Part shown: positions 1 through 7,290 of the stretch, one piece after another | Numbering within the stretch: position 1 is the first letter of the stretch | How the letters are laid out: every line of letters starts with the position of its first letter | Assembly (NCBI GenBank): GCA_934654805.1 | Contig: CAKUGW010000129.1 | Location: forward strand, 1-8,075 | From: an uncultured Kiritimatiellota bacterium | Lineage (GTDB): Bacteria; Verrucomicrobiota; Kiritimatiellia; RFP12; UBA1067 | Direction of reading: 5' to 3' | DNA: 8,075 nucleotides | The notes under the pieces: generated by a model | The model's input: the letters and a program-made list of their open reading frames with translations, nothing else | What the model was told of the DNA's origin: nothing | The model's database searches: none | Made by a program: the position numbers and the translations under genes

Positions 1-1
1 C

Positions 2-3000
2 CGGTGGACGAAGCGCTTCCGTCCGGTGCGCGCGACCGTGCCGGCGGGCGCGGGGGCGCTCGCGCTGAACGCGTCGGGCGACCGGGCGTGGTCCGCCGCG
101 TCGGACGGGCGGCTCGTCGCGTGGAGCGTCTCGGGGAACGCGGCGGACGGCTCGCTCGCGTTCGCCCCGGCGGACGTCGCGTGGGAGACGGGCCTTGCGT
201 CCGTCGCGGACGTCGCCGTCTACGCGCTCGGCGGGACGGACGCGGCGCTCGTGTGCGGCGGGCGCGAGGTCGCGCTCGTCGGCCTCGCCGACGGCGCGGA
301 GCGGACGACGCTCCTCTCGGACCTTGTCTCCGACGCCGTCGCGGCGCGCCTGAGCCACGCGGACACGTGGCGGCCGCGCCTCTACGTCCTGACGGCGGAC
401 GGCGCCCTCGCGGTCCATGTCTTCGCGGCGGACGAGCAGACGATTGACGAGAAGTGGACGAAGACGCTCCCGGCGGCGGACCTGTGCGCGCTCGCGGGCT
501 GGCCGGAGGGGACGAAGGCCGCGGCGTTCGACGTGTCGGTCGACGGCACGACGCTCGTCCTGGCCCCGGCGGGAGGCTCCGCCCTCGCCGTCGTGCGCCA
601 CGAGCCGAAGGTCTGGTGCTACTGGAAGGACGACGCGGACGGGCTCCAGTACGTCTCGGACGGCAACTGGAAGCTGCGCTGTTGGGACGAGTGGGGCAAT
701 GTCATCATCGGCACGGGCTGGGAGACGGAAAACGCCTTCGCGAACGACTATGTCGGCGAATACCTCGACTTCTCGTCGGGCGTGGCGACGAATGCCGCGA
801 GCGGCGCTTTGATGAAGATTCTCGGACACATCGACCAGGCCCTTGCGACACCGGCGGACAAGGGGCCGCGCGTCATCGTCCTTTCGCCGGAGGCGACCCT
901 CGTCACGCAGTTCACCTACGGCTGGACGACGGCCGAGGAACTCGTCGTCATGTCCGGCCGCCAGGAGGCAATCCGCGCATGGACGTACTGCTGCCCGACG
1001 ATGCGGCGGCTGGTGCTGGCGATGCCAGGCCTGACGGCGATAGGGGAAGGTTCGTTCCTCGGAGACGGCTACTATCCGCTGGGCGAGACGGACGTGTCGC
1101 ACTGGAACCTTCCGGCCCTGAAGTCCGTCGGCTATGCGTTCTGGAACACGGGCCTTTCGGGAACCCTTTCGCTTCCGTCCGTCGAGACGCTGGCGGACTG
1201 GGCCTTTGGCGACTGCCATTCCCTGACGGAGGCGCGGCTGGGCGAGACGTCGAAGTCCGTCAAGTCCATTGGCGCGAACGTGCTGATCGCCCGCGACATG
1301 GGCGCCGGCCGCGCGGTCGGCCGGCTGAAGCGGCTGGTGATCGGCGGCGCGGACGGCTTCACGGTCGGCGCGAACGCCTTCGGCGGCCAGCCGCTGGAGG
1401 AGGTCGTCTTCACGGGCGGCGTGCCGGCGTTCGCCGACGGCTTCCGGTTCGCGGACGCGGCGGCGCGGACGGTGTTCTTCGCCGTGCCGCGCGGCGACGC
1501 GGCGTGGGAGACCGCGCTCGCCGGGAAGGTGACGCCGCTCTCCGACGCGGAACGCCGTGCGATTCAGAAGGCGAACCCTGACCGCCCGATGCCGTTCGGC
1601 GTCGTCGCGGCGGACGCCTTCCGCACGGTGCACGAGCAGTACGTCTGCGACGTCGCCGAGGCGGCTCGGTGCCGGGTCACGGTCGAGCACGACGCGTTCT
1701 TCGGGGATGCGGTCGAGGTCTCGTCCGACCTCGCGCCGGGCGCGGACGGCACGTACGCGGCGGGGACGACGCTGACGCTCACGCCGAAGCCCTCTGCCAC
1801 GGGAACCTTCCGCAAGTGGTATGGCGACGTGCCGAACGGGATGTGCGCGGAAACGCCGCTGACGCTCGTCGTCTCGAACGACACGTGGGTCCTCGCGCGC
1901 TTCACGCACCCGTGGACGCTGTCCGAAGACCTCAAGACGGCGTCGAACGGCAACTTCACGATCAACGTCACGGTCAAGGACGGCAACCGCGCGCTGGGGC
2001 TGGGCAACGGCACGGCGCACGGGCTGTTCGCCGATTCGGACGAGGGCGTGGGGACGCTCGACCTCGGCGGCGACGTCCTCTTGCCGGGCGACGGGACGCC
2101 GTGGACGTTCGTCGTGTGGGAGGCGTGCGACAGCCTTCTCGTGCAGGAGAGGAACGGGAAGGGCGCGGTCACGACGCTCTTCACGCCGGGAACGCTGACC
2201 GACCTCCCGTGGGCGCGGCTCTTCACCGTGGACGAGGCGGGCCAGGCCTCCTACCGCACGGTCGTCTTCGACGAGCCCAAAATGGGCGGCCTCTGGTGCG
2301 ACTGGAACGGTCACGCCAGCCTGACGCGGCTCATTCTCCAGACCCCCTCGCTGACGGCGGCGTTCAACCTGGACTATGCGTTCTGGGGCATGCCGCTGTC
2401 CGAGACGAAGCTCGACTGGTGGAACCTCCCGCGACTGGCCTCCCTCGCGAGCCAGGCGTGGGCGAACGACTACGGCAGACATGTGGAGGCGTCCGGCACG
2501 CTGCGCCTGCCGTCCCTCTGCGCCGTCCAGCCCGAGTCGCTCGCCTACATGCCGAACGTCGAGGCGATCGAGCTGGGCGGGCGGAAGAGGCGCACGTACG
2601 TGACGGAGATCGGCGCGCGGGCCTTCGCGCACGATCCGAGGCTGCGGTCGCTCCGCGTCCACAACGCGGCGGGCCTGACCGTCGGCGAGGCGCCGTTCGA
2701 GGGCGGCTCGACGCCGCGCGAGATCGTCTTCACCGGCCCGGCCATCGCGGACGGGGGCGAGGCGTTCGCGGCCCTCACGTCCGGCGTGGAGGCGGCGGAG
2801 GAGAAGCCCGTCGTCATCTGCGTCTCGCCGATGATGGGCGGCTGGACGAAGGCGGCCTACATCGACCGGAACGTGACGGACGCGGAGCGCGCGCAGCTCC
2901 CCGGCGCGGACGTCCTCGGCGTCTACCGGGGCGGCGCGGAGGCGCCGTGCGGCAAGGCGCTCGTCGTGAAGCGCGCCTCGCCGTTCGACCCGAGCGGCCT

Positions 3001-3019
3001 CGCGGTGGTCATCCGGTAA
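2..3019 (+). CDS. Large propeller/LRR (BspA-like) surface-type protein, 5' end outside window
   Basis: The frame is open from the first base of the window, so the true start and any signal peptide lie upstream; GTG at 26 is the first internal start-like codon and is used for residue numbers here. Residues 1 to about 195 contain propeller-like strands, for example LNASGDRAWSAASDGRLVAW, which resembles a WD40 blade. Residues about 196-527 and 628-997 are two homologous units with BspA/LRR_5-like features (WNLPALKSVGYAFW, GTLSLPSVETLADWAFGDC, FTVGANAF, EEVVFTGG). Residues about 548-627 resemble the InlB-type bacterial repeat (AGTTLTLTPKPSATGTFRKW, then a strand ending in VLARF). Such repeats are typical of exported or surface proteins that bind ligands or partners; no catalytic motif is visible. 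The stop lies 15 bp before the GH92 gene, suggesting co-transcription. The specific function is unknown; the domain calls are from pattern recognition only. Confidence 0.85.
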   Translation, partial: RWTKRFRPVRATVPAGAGALALNASGDRAWSAASDGRLVAWSVSGNAADGSLAFAPADVAWETGLASVADVAVYALGGTDAALVCGGREVALVGLADGAERTTLLSDLVSDAVAARLSHADTWRPRLYVLTADGALAVHVFAADEQTIDEKWTKTLPAADLCALAGWPEGTKAAAFDVSVDGTTLVLAPAGGSALAVVRHEPKVWCYWKDDADGLQYVSDGNWKLRCWDEWGNVIIGTGWETENAFANDYVGEYLDFSSGVATNAASGALMKILGHIDQALATPADKGPRVIVLSPEATLVTQFTYGWTTAEELVVMSGRQEAIRAWTYCCPTMRRLVLAMPGLTAIGEGSFLGDGYYPLGETDVSHWNLPALKSVGYAFWNTGLSGTLSLPSVETLADWAFGDCHSLTEARLGETSKSVKSIGANVLIARDMGAGRAVGRLKRLVIGGADGFTVGANAFGGQPLEEVVFTGGVPAFADGFRFADAAARTVFFAVPRGDAAWETALAGKVTPLSDAERRAIQKANPDRPMPFGVVAADAFRTVHEQYVCDVAEAARCRVTVEHDAFFGDAVEVSSDLAPGADGTYAAGTTLTLTPKPSATGTFRKWYGDVPNGMCAETPLTLVVSNDTWVLARFTHPWTLSEDLKTASNGNFTINVTVKDGNRALGLGNGTAHGLFADSDEGVGTLDLGGDVLLPGDGTPWTFVVWEACDSLLVQERNGKGAVTTLFTPGTLTDLPWARLFTVDEAGQASYRTVVFDEPKMGGLWCDWNGHASLTRLILQTPSLTAAFNLDYAFWGMPLSETKLDWWNLPRLASLASQAWANDYGRHVEASGTLRLPSLCAVQPESLAYMPNVEAIELGGRKRRTYVTEIGARAFAHDPRLRSLRVHNAAGLTVGEAPFEGGSTPREIVFTGPAIADGGEAFAALTSGVEAAEEKPVVICVSPMMGGWTKAAYIDRNVTDAERAQLPGADVLGVYRGGAEAPCGKALVVKRASPFDPSGLAVVIR
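611..1606 (+). repeat. Intragenic duplicated unit, copy 1 (protein level)
   Basis: This stretch encodes residues about 196-527 of the large LRR protein and is homologous at protein level to copy 2. Shared landmarks in the same order are YVSDGNW, EYLDFSSGV, WNLPALKS, GTLSLPSV, GFTVGANAF, EEVVFTGG and LSDAERRAI. The unit therefore contains more than the leucine-rich part: it also has a leading strand-rich segment and a trailing cap. Confidence 0.7.
1907..3016 (+). repeat. Intragenic duplicated unit, copy 2 (protein level)
   Basis: This stretch encodes residues about 628-997 and matches copy 1 in order: TASNGNF, GTLDLGGDV, WNLPRLAS, GTLRLPSL, GLTVGEAPF, REIVFTGP and VTDAERAQL. The copies are diverged, so the duplication is old, and the InlB-like repeat between them acts as a linker. 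The exact boundaries are approximate. Confidence 0.7.
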
Positions 3020-3027
3020 AGGAGGGG
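3020..3027 (+). promoter_or_regulatory. Strong Shine-Dalgarno for the GH92 gene
   Basis: AGGAGGGG begins immediately after the TAA stop of the upstream gene and lies 7 nt before ATG at 3035. It fixes the GH92 start and implies independent translation initiation within one transcript. Confidence 0.85.
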
Positions 3028-3034
3028 ATTCGCC

Positions 3035-5185
3035 ATGCGCACGGCATTGTTCCTTGGTCTGTTCGCGCTTCTTGCGTCAGCGGCCCCCGCCGCCGGGCGC
3101 GAGCCCGTGGACTGGGTGAACCCGGAGATCGGCTGGATCAGCCACATGCTCACCCCCGTCTACCCGACGGTCGGGCGCCCGAACGGGCAGCTGCGGGTCT
3201 TCCCGCCGAACGACCAGTACACGCAGGACCGGGTCGAAAGCTTCAAGCTCCTCGTGGCGACGCACCGCCACCACTGGGGGCGCTTCACGTTCCGCCCGGG
3301 CCCCTCGCCGATGACGTTCGACCAGCAGCACGTGAGGCCCTACCGCTACGACGGCTACGTCGATTCGGCGGCGGCGCGGGTCGCGCTCGCCCCGGCGGAG
3401 AAGTCGGCGGTCGTCGAGGTCGCCTTCGAGGAGGCGGGGCCGCACACGGTCGCGGTCGGCACGAGCGAGGACGGCGAGCTCCGGTGGGACGGGCGCGCGC
3501 TGACGGGCTTCGAGACGCACTGGGGCACGCGGATCCACTTCTTCGGCGAGTTCGACCGGCGGCCGTCGGGGCTTTCCTGCCGCGGGAGGGAGCGCGTCTT
3601 CGCCTTCGGGTCGGAGCCGGAGACGGTGCGCTTCCGCTACGCCGTCTCGCTCGTTTCCGTTGCGCAGGCGAAGGCGAGCCTCCGGCGCGAGATCCCGGAC
3701 TGGGACCTCGCGGCCGTCGCCGCCGCCGGGCGCGCGGCGTGGAACGCGAAGCTCGGCAAGGTGCGCGTCGAGGGCGAGGACGACCGGAAGGCGGTCCTCT
3801 ACACGGCCCTCTACAGGTGCTACGAGCGGATGATTGACGTCACGGAGGACGGCCGCTACCGGGGCTGGGACGGGAAGGTCCACGCCCTCGCGGACGGCGC
3901 GCGCCAGTACACGGACGACTGGTCGTGGGACACGTTCCGCTCCCTGCATCCGCTCATGGCGATCCTCGAGCCGGAGGCCCAGTCGGAGAAGCTCGCGAGC
4001 TACCTGCGCCTCGCGTCGCAGACGAGGGAGGGGTGGGTGCCGACCTTCCCCGTCCTGGGCGGCGACGCCCACTGCATGAACGGCTTCCACGTCGTCTCGC
4101 TCTTCCTCGACGCCTGGCGCAAGGGCATCCGGGGCTTCGACCTCGCGGCGGCCTACGCGGCGTGCGCGAAGACGCTCCGGGAGGCGAGCTACATCCCGTG
4201 GAAGCGCTGCCCCAAGACGGACCTCGACCGCTTCATGGACAAGCACGGGTGGTTCCCCGCGCTGAAGGAGGGGGCGGAGGAGACGTGCGCCGAGGTCGTG
4301 CCGTGGGAGAAGCGCCAGGCCGTGGCCGTCACGCTCGCCCACGCCTACGACGCCTGGTGCATGGCGGAGCTCGCGCGCGAGCTGGGACGCCCGGAGGCGG
4401 AGCGCGCGGCGTGGGAGCGGCTCTCGAAGAACTACCGCCTGCTGTGGAAGGCGGACACGGGCTTCTTCCACCCGAAGGACGCGGACGGGAAGTGGATCGA
4501 GCCGTTCGACTACCGCTTCTCGGGCGGGGCGGCCGCGCGCGACTACTACGACGAGAACAACGGCTGGACGTACCGGTGGGACGTCCTGCACGACGTCCCC
4601 GGCCTCGTGGCGCTCATGGGCGGGCGCGCGGCGTTCGCGCGCGAGCTGGAGCGGCTCTTCAACGAGCCGCTGGGGACGGACCGCCCGAAGTGGTACGCGC
4701 AGCTGGCGGACTCGACGGGCATGATGGGGCAGTTCTCGATGGGCAACGAGCCGGGCTTCCACATCCCGTACCTCTTCAGCTACGCGGGCGAGCCGTGGAA
4801 GACGCAGAAGACGGTGCGCCGCGTGCTGGACGCCTGGTTCCGCGACGACCTGATGGGCATCCCCGGCGACGAGGACGGCGGGGCGATGAGCTCGTTCGCG
4901 GTCCTGTCGATGCTGGGGCTCTACCCGGTCACGCCCGGCGACCCCGAGTACGCATGGGGGAGCCCGGTCTTCGCGCGCGCGGAGATCGACGTCGGCGGCG
5001 GGCGGACGTTCGTCCTGGAGGCGCCCGGGACGTCGCGCGACGCGAAGTACGTCCAGTCGGTGACCATCGACGGGAGGCCGTCGGGCCGGGCGTGGCTGTC
5101 CCACGCGGACGTCCGCCGCGGGGCGCGCGTGCGCGTCGAGATGGGCACGCGCCCGAACCGCGCCTGGGGGACCGCCCCGAAATGA
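3035..5185 (+). CDS. Secreted GH92 family alpha-mannosidase-type glycoside hydrolase
   Basis: GH92 enzymes are calcium-dependent, inverting exo-alpha-mannosidases that trim mannose from N-glycans and yeast mannans. The start is set by the strong Shine-Dalgarno. Residues 1-22 form a signal peptide (hydrophobic LFLGLFALLASAAPAA, small residues at the cleavage site), implying export. The N-terminal beta-sandwich (from about residue 24) begins VDWVNPEIGW; the (alpha/alpha)6 catalytic domain follows from about residue 260. Family landmarks are DDWSWDTFRSLHPL (294 on), YDENNGWTYRW with putative general acid E507, GNEPGFHIPYLF, and GDEDGGAMSS with D612 and D614 matching the paired acidic base residues known in characterised members. 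The end (EMGTRPNRAWG) is a normal family C-terminus, so the gene looks intact at 716 residues. The N-terminal half is divergent from the usual TYPGA...PFGM pattern, so the linkage specificity is uncertain. It sits 15 bp behind the LRR gene, probably in one operon. Confidence 0.93.
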   Translation: MRTALFLGLFALLASAAPAAGREPVDWVNPEIGWISHMLTPVYPTVGRPNGQLRVFPPNDQYTQDRVESFKLLVATHRHHWGRFTFRPGPSPMTFDQQHVRPYRYDGYVDSAAARVALAPAEKSAVVEVAFEEAGPHTVAVGTSEDGELRWDGRALTGFETHWGTRIHFFGEFDRRPSGLSCRGRERVFAFGSEPETVRFRYAVSLVSVAQAKASLRREIPDWDLAAVAAAGRAAWNAKLGKVRVEGEDDRKAVLYTALYRCYERMIDVTEDGRYRGWDGKVHALADGARQYTDDWSWDTFRSLHPLMAILEPEAQSEKLASYLRLASQTREGWVPTFPVLGGDAHCMNGFHVVSLFLDAWRKGIRGFDLAAAYAACAKTLREASYIPWKRCPKTDLDRFMDKHGWFPALKEGAEETCAEVVPWEKRQAVAVTLAHAYDAWCMAELARELGRPEAERAAWERLSKNYRLLWKADTGFFHPKDADGKWIEPFDYRFSGGAAARDYYDENNGWTYRWDVLHDVPGLVALMGGRAAFARELERLFNEPLGTDRPKWYAQLADSTGMMGQFSMGNEPGFHIPYLFSYAGEPWKTQKTVRRVLDAWFRDDLMGIPGDEDGGAMSSFAVLSMLGLYPVTPGDPEYAWGSPVFARAEIDVGGGRTFVLEAPGTSRDAKYVQSVTIDGRPSGRAWLSHADVRRGARVRVEMGTRPNRAWGTAPK

Positions 5186-5683
5186 CGCGCGCCGAGGGGC
5201 AGACGCTGACGGGCGCGCGCTACACGGCGGAGAAGATGCGCCAGATCCGTCGAGAAGCCGTTTCCGGGGATCGGCGCGACGGTCGCGAGCCGCCAGAAGC
5301 AGCCGCTGCCGCCGATCGGGCCGGGCGAGAGCTTCTTCGTCAGCAAGCCGGACGAGTACGGGCTTTCGCTCCTGGTCTTCCCGAACGCGCCCGTCAGCCT
5401 CGACAACGAGCCGTTGCCGATTCGCATCTGCGGCCTGACGAACACGGTCATCCACCTGGGCTGGGGGAAGTACCACCAGACGAAGCCCCAGACGACGTTC
5501 GTCTTCAAGGACTGCGACAACGTGGTGCTGAAGGTGGGGGCCCTCATCGTCCACGCCGACGAGCCGAAGGATTCGCCGCCGCTCTACCAGACCGAGAATT
5601 GCCGACATGTCCGGGTCTATGAAATCGATACGCGCTACGTCGGGGCCGACCACGACACGACCTCGCGCGGGCGTGGAACCTGA
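5182..5683 (+). pseudogene. Remnant of a beta-helix-like protein, frame broken
   Basis: An ATG at 5182 overlaps the GH92 stop as ATGA and opens frame 1 (MTRAEGQTLTGARYTAEKMR), which looks like a translationally coupled next gene. From about 5245 the natural-looking protein is instead in frame 2, with SFFVSKPDEYGLSLLVFPNA and then ICGLTNTVIHLG, DCDNVVLKVGALIVHA and NCRHVRVYEIDTRYVG, ending at TGA 5681-5683. The three cysteines at the same motif position recur every 28-29 residues (codons at 5429, 5513 and 5600), followed by Val/Ile-rich strands. This suggests rungs of a right-handed parallel beta-helix, a fold common in polysaccharide lyases and GH28-like enzymes. No start with a Shine-Dalgarno serves the frame 2 part. 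I infer a decayed fragment; the family is not identified and no catalytic residue can be assigned. Confidence 0.5.
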
Positions 5684-6069
5684 GGGAGCAGGGCGGCACG
5701 GTGACGCTGCGACGCGGGCGCGGGCGGGCGCCGCGCCGTCTACGTCCGCACGCGCAACTGGAACGCGCCGTGGTCGTCGCATCCGGCGGGGCGATTCCGC
5801 GTGTCCGTCAACGGCAGGGCCTGAAGACGGTGCTCGTCCACGATCGGCCCGTCCTCGGCGGCAACAACTCGTCAGAAGTGCGCGTCCACCTCGGCGCTTA
5901 CGCGAACCTGCCGCCCTATCCGCGCCTGGGCGACGTCCTCGCGGAGATCGCGCCGGCGGAGGGGGGCAACGCCCAGCCGGCGGCCGTCTACGAGGACGGT
6001 CGCAAGCTCGCGGTCGTGAAGGCCGAGAAGAACATCGACCTCTTCCTCAATGTGCGCGTCAACGGCGTC
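5665..6069 (+). pseudogene. Remnant of FAD-dependent oxidoreductase (PF12831-type), core deleted
   Basis: Three pieces of one recognisable protein lie in alternating frames. Frame 1 at 5671-5709 reads AWNLREQGGTVTL; frame 2 at about 5720-5818 reads AVYVRTRNWNAPWSS...GRFRVSVNGR and then stops at 5822-5824; frame 1 from 5812 to 6069 reads RQGLKTVLVHDRPVLGGNNS, EVRVHLGAYANLPPYP and AVVKAEKNIDLFLNVRVN. In intact relatives, as I recall them, the RTRNWxAPW module comes N-terminal to the Rossmann domain, and the GLK...LGGNNSSEVRVH segment is the end of the first Rossmann unit. Here the two abut, so the intervening segment with the GxGxxG dinucleotide-binding loop is absent. Everything after the first third of the FAD domain is also lost where the regulator gene begins. 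The product cannot bind FAD normally. An assembly or base-calling error cannot be fully excluded, but the neighbouring long genes are intact. Confidence 0.7.
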
Positions 6070-6071
6070 CG

Positions 6072-7220
6072 TCAGGTGACGTCTGCGCGGTGGGCCTTGC
6101 GCCAGGCACCCATCGTCGTCTTCATGCGCTTCGCGAAGACCTTGCGCAGATGGGAGGACGACTGGTAGCCGCATTTCGCCGCGATCTCGGCGAGCGAGAG
6201 CGCGGTCGTCTGCAGGAGCCGCTTCGCCAGCCGGAGGCGCACGTTCTTGATCTCCTCGCGCACGGTGCGTCCGGTCGCCGCCTTGAACCGGATCTCGGCG
6301 GAGCGTCGGGACCCCTTCATCTGCGCGAAGACGTCGCGCGCCCTGAGCCCGCGGCAGGCCTCGCGGTAGATGAGGTCGCGCGAGCTTCGCAGTTCGGTGG
6401 CGCGACCGTAGAAGCGCCTCGTGGACTCGCGGCGCGTGAGGCCGAGCGCGCCGAAGAGGCGCGTCTGCGCGGCGGGCGGCTCGCCGGCCATCAGCGCGTC
6501 GAGCAGCTCGGCGGCCATCGTGCCCGAGCTCTTGAAGGCCGGCGCGACGCTCGTCAGCGGCGGGAAGGTGTTCTCGCAGATGCCGATGGTGTCGTCCACG
6601 CCGATGACGGCGAGGTCCTGCGGGACCTTGACGCCGGCGAGCGGGCAGAGCGAGAGGAAGACGTCCGCCGCCCGGTCGTTCGCGGCGAAGACGCCGCAGG
6701 GCTTCGGCAGGCCGCGCGCCCACTCCCGGAGGCGGCGCAGGTATTCGGCGGAGACCTTCTCCCTTCGCCGCTTGGGGAAGACCGCGACGGGCCGCGCGCC
6801 GGCCGACGCGGCCTGCCGAAAGGCGTCCAGCCGCTCGTCCGACCAGTCGCATTCCTCGGCGGGCGGCAGGTAGGCGAGGGTGTCGAGTCCGAGGCGCGCG
6901 AACTCGGCGGCGGCCAGGCGCGCGGCGGCGCGCGGATCGTGGTACACGCCGGGCCAGATGCGGCGCGCAAGGTCCTTTCCCGCGTCGATGAAGACGGTTG
7001 GCACGCCCGTGGCGCGCTCGGACGCGAACGCGGCCCGGTCCGAGATGATGCCGTCGGGCCGCCAGGTCGCGAGCGCGTCGCGGAAGGACGCCTCGCCGGC
7101 GCGGTAGTGGATGAATCGCACGTTCCATTTCCGGCGCTGGCCGAACGCGCAGATCCCGGCGTACTTGCGCAGGGCGACGTCGCTGTGTTCGCCGCAGAAG
7201 AAGAGGACGGTCTTGCTCAT
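6072..7220 (-). CDS. XylR-like transcriptional regulator (sugar-binding domain + AraC HTH)
   Basis: This 382-residue protein is the usual length for the XylR group of AraC-family activators, cytoplasmic DNA-binding proteins that sense a sugar through a LacI-type periplasmic-binding-protein domain. Residues about 4-275 form that domain: VLFFCGEHSDVALRKYAGI at the start, PDGIIS, GVPTVFIDA, CGVFAANDRAADVFL and DLAVIGVDD are classic LacI/PBP strands and hinge signatures. Residues about 285-378 form the paired AraC helix-turn-helix: RDVFAQMKGSRRSAEIRFKA is the first, and LSLAEIAAKCGYQSSSHLRK-VFAKR the second. I chose ATG at 7220 because family homology begins there. The frame also stays open to an ATG at 7349, but those 43 residues are basic low-complexity sequence across the control region. 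No Shine-Dalgarno precedes 7220; a TATACT lies 8 nt upstream. The 3' end stops 2 bp beyond the oxidoreductase remnant. The ligand is unknown. Confidence 0.92.
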   Translation of the reverse strand: MSKTVLFFCGEHSDVALRKYAGICAFGQRRKWNVRFIHYRAGEASFRDALATWRPDGIISDRAAFASERATGVPTVFIDAGKDLARRIWPGVYHDPRAAARLAAAEFARLGLDTLAYLPPAEECDWSDERLDAFRQAASAGARPVAVFPKRRREKVSAEYLRRLREWARGLPKPCGVFAANDRAADVFLSLCPLAGVKVPQDLAVIGVDDTIGICENTFPPLTSVAPAFKSSGTMAAELLDALMAGEPPAAQTRLFGALGLTRRESTRRFYGRATELRSSRDLIYREACRGLRARDVFAQMKGSRRSAEIRFKAATGRTVREEIKNVRLRLAKRLLQTTALSLAEIAAKCGYQSSSHLRKVFAKRMKTTMGAWRKAHRADVT

Positions 7221-7228
7221 GGGACGGA

Positions 7229-7234
7229 AGTATA
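7229..7234 (-). promoter_or_regulatory. -10 box (TATACT) for a leaderless regulator transcript
   Basis: On the minus strand TATACT ends 8 nt before the ATG at 7220, which would place the transcription start at or next to the A of the start codon. There is no purine-rich ribosome site in the intervening TCCGTCCC. The -35 position (about 7252-7257, CCGACG on the minus strand) is not consensus and falls inside the palindrome, as expected if an activator or autoregulator is involved. Placement is inference from spacing. Confidence 0.5.
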
Positions 7235-7247
7235 CCAAATAATCCGA

Positions 7248-7269
7248 GGCCCGTCGGCTCCGACGGGCC
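7248..7269. repeat. Perfect palindrome with 10-bp arms, operator-like
   Basis: GGCCCGTCGG and CCGACGGGCC flank a central CT. The element lies 28 bp upstream of the regulator start, across its -35 region. No T-run follows on the plus strand and only a weak TTATTT follows on the minus strand, so a DNA-level operator seems more likely than a terminator. A REP-like structured repeat is the alternative. Confidence 0.6.
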
Positions 7270-7272
7270 ACA

Positions 7273-7288
7273 GGCGACTTGCGTCGCC
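7273..7288. repeat. Small hairpin GGCGAC-TTGC-GTCGCC
   Basis: This 6-bp stem with a TTGC loop starts 3 bp after the larger palindrome. The tandem arrangement of two GC-rich stems resembles paired REP/BIME-type elements, but a single locus cannot establish that. It could also be a secondary operator half. Confidence 0.4.
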
Positions 7289-7290
7289 GC

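Noticed and set aside
1669..3837. 722-residue open frame on the plus strand across the LRR/GH92 boundary
   Set aside because: It is an out-of-frame shadow with low-complexity Arg/Gly/Ala composition, and it crosses the end of one real gene and the start of another.
3925..5622. 565-residue plus-strand frame ending downstream of GH92
   Set aside because: The part inside GH92 is a shadow. Only the piece after the ATG at 5182 is considered, as a possible start of the remnant.
3077..5782. 901-residue open frame on the minus strand opposite GH92
   Set aside because: It is Arg/Pro/Val-rich antisense sequence typical of a GC-rich codon shadow, has no domain signature, and lies opposite a gene with clear family motifs.
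5701..6168. 155-residue frame as an intact oxidoreductase-like gene
   Set aside because: Only its middle (about 5812-6069) shows family similarity. The beginning is out-of-frame sequence and the last 30 or so residues are the antisense of the regulator's C-terminus.
7248..7288. Rho-independent bidirectional terminator
   Set aside because: The stems are strong but lack a T-run on the plus strand, and the region lies between divergent starts where termination would not be expected.
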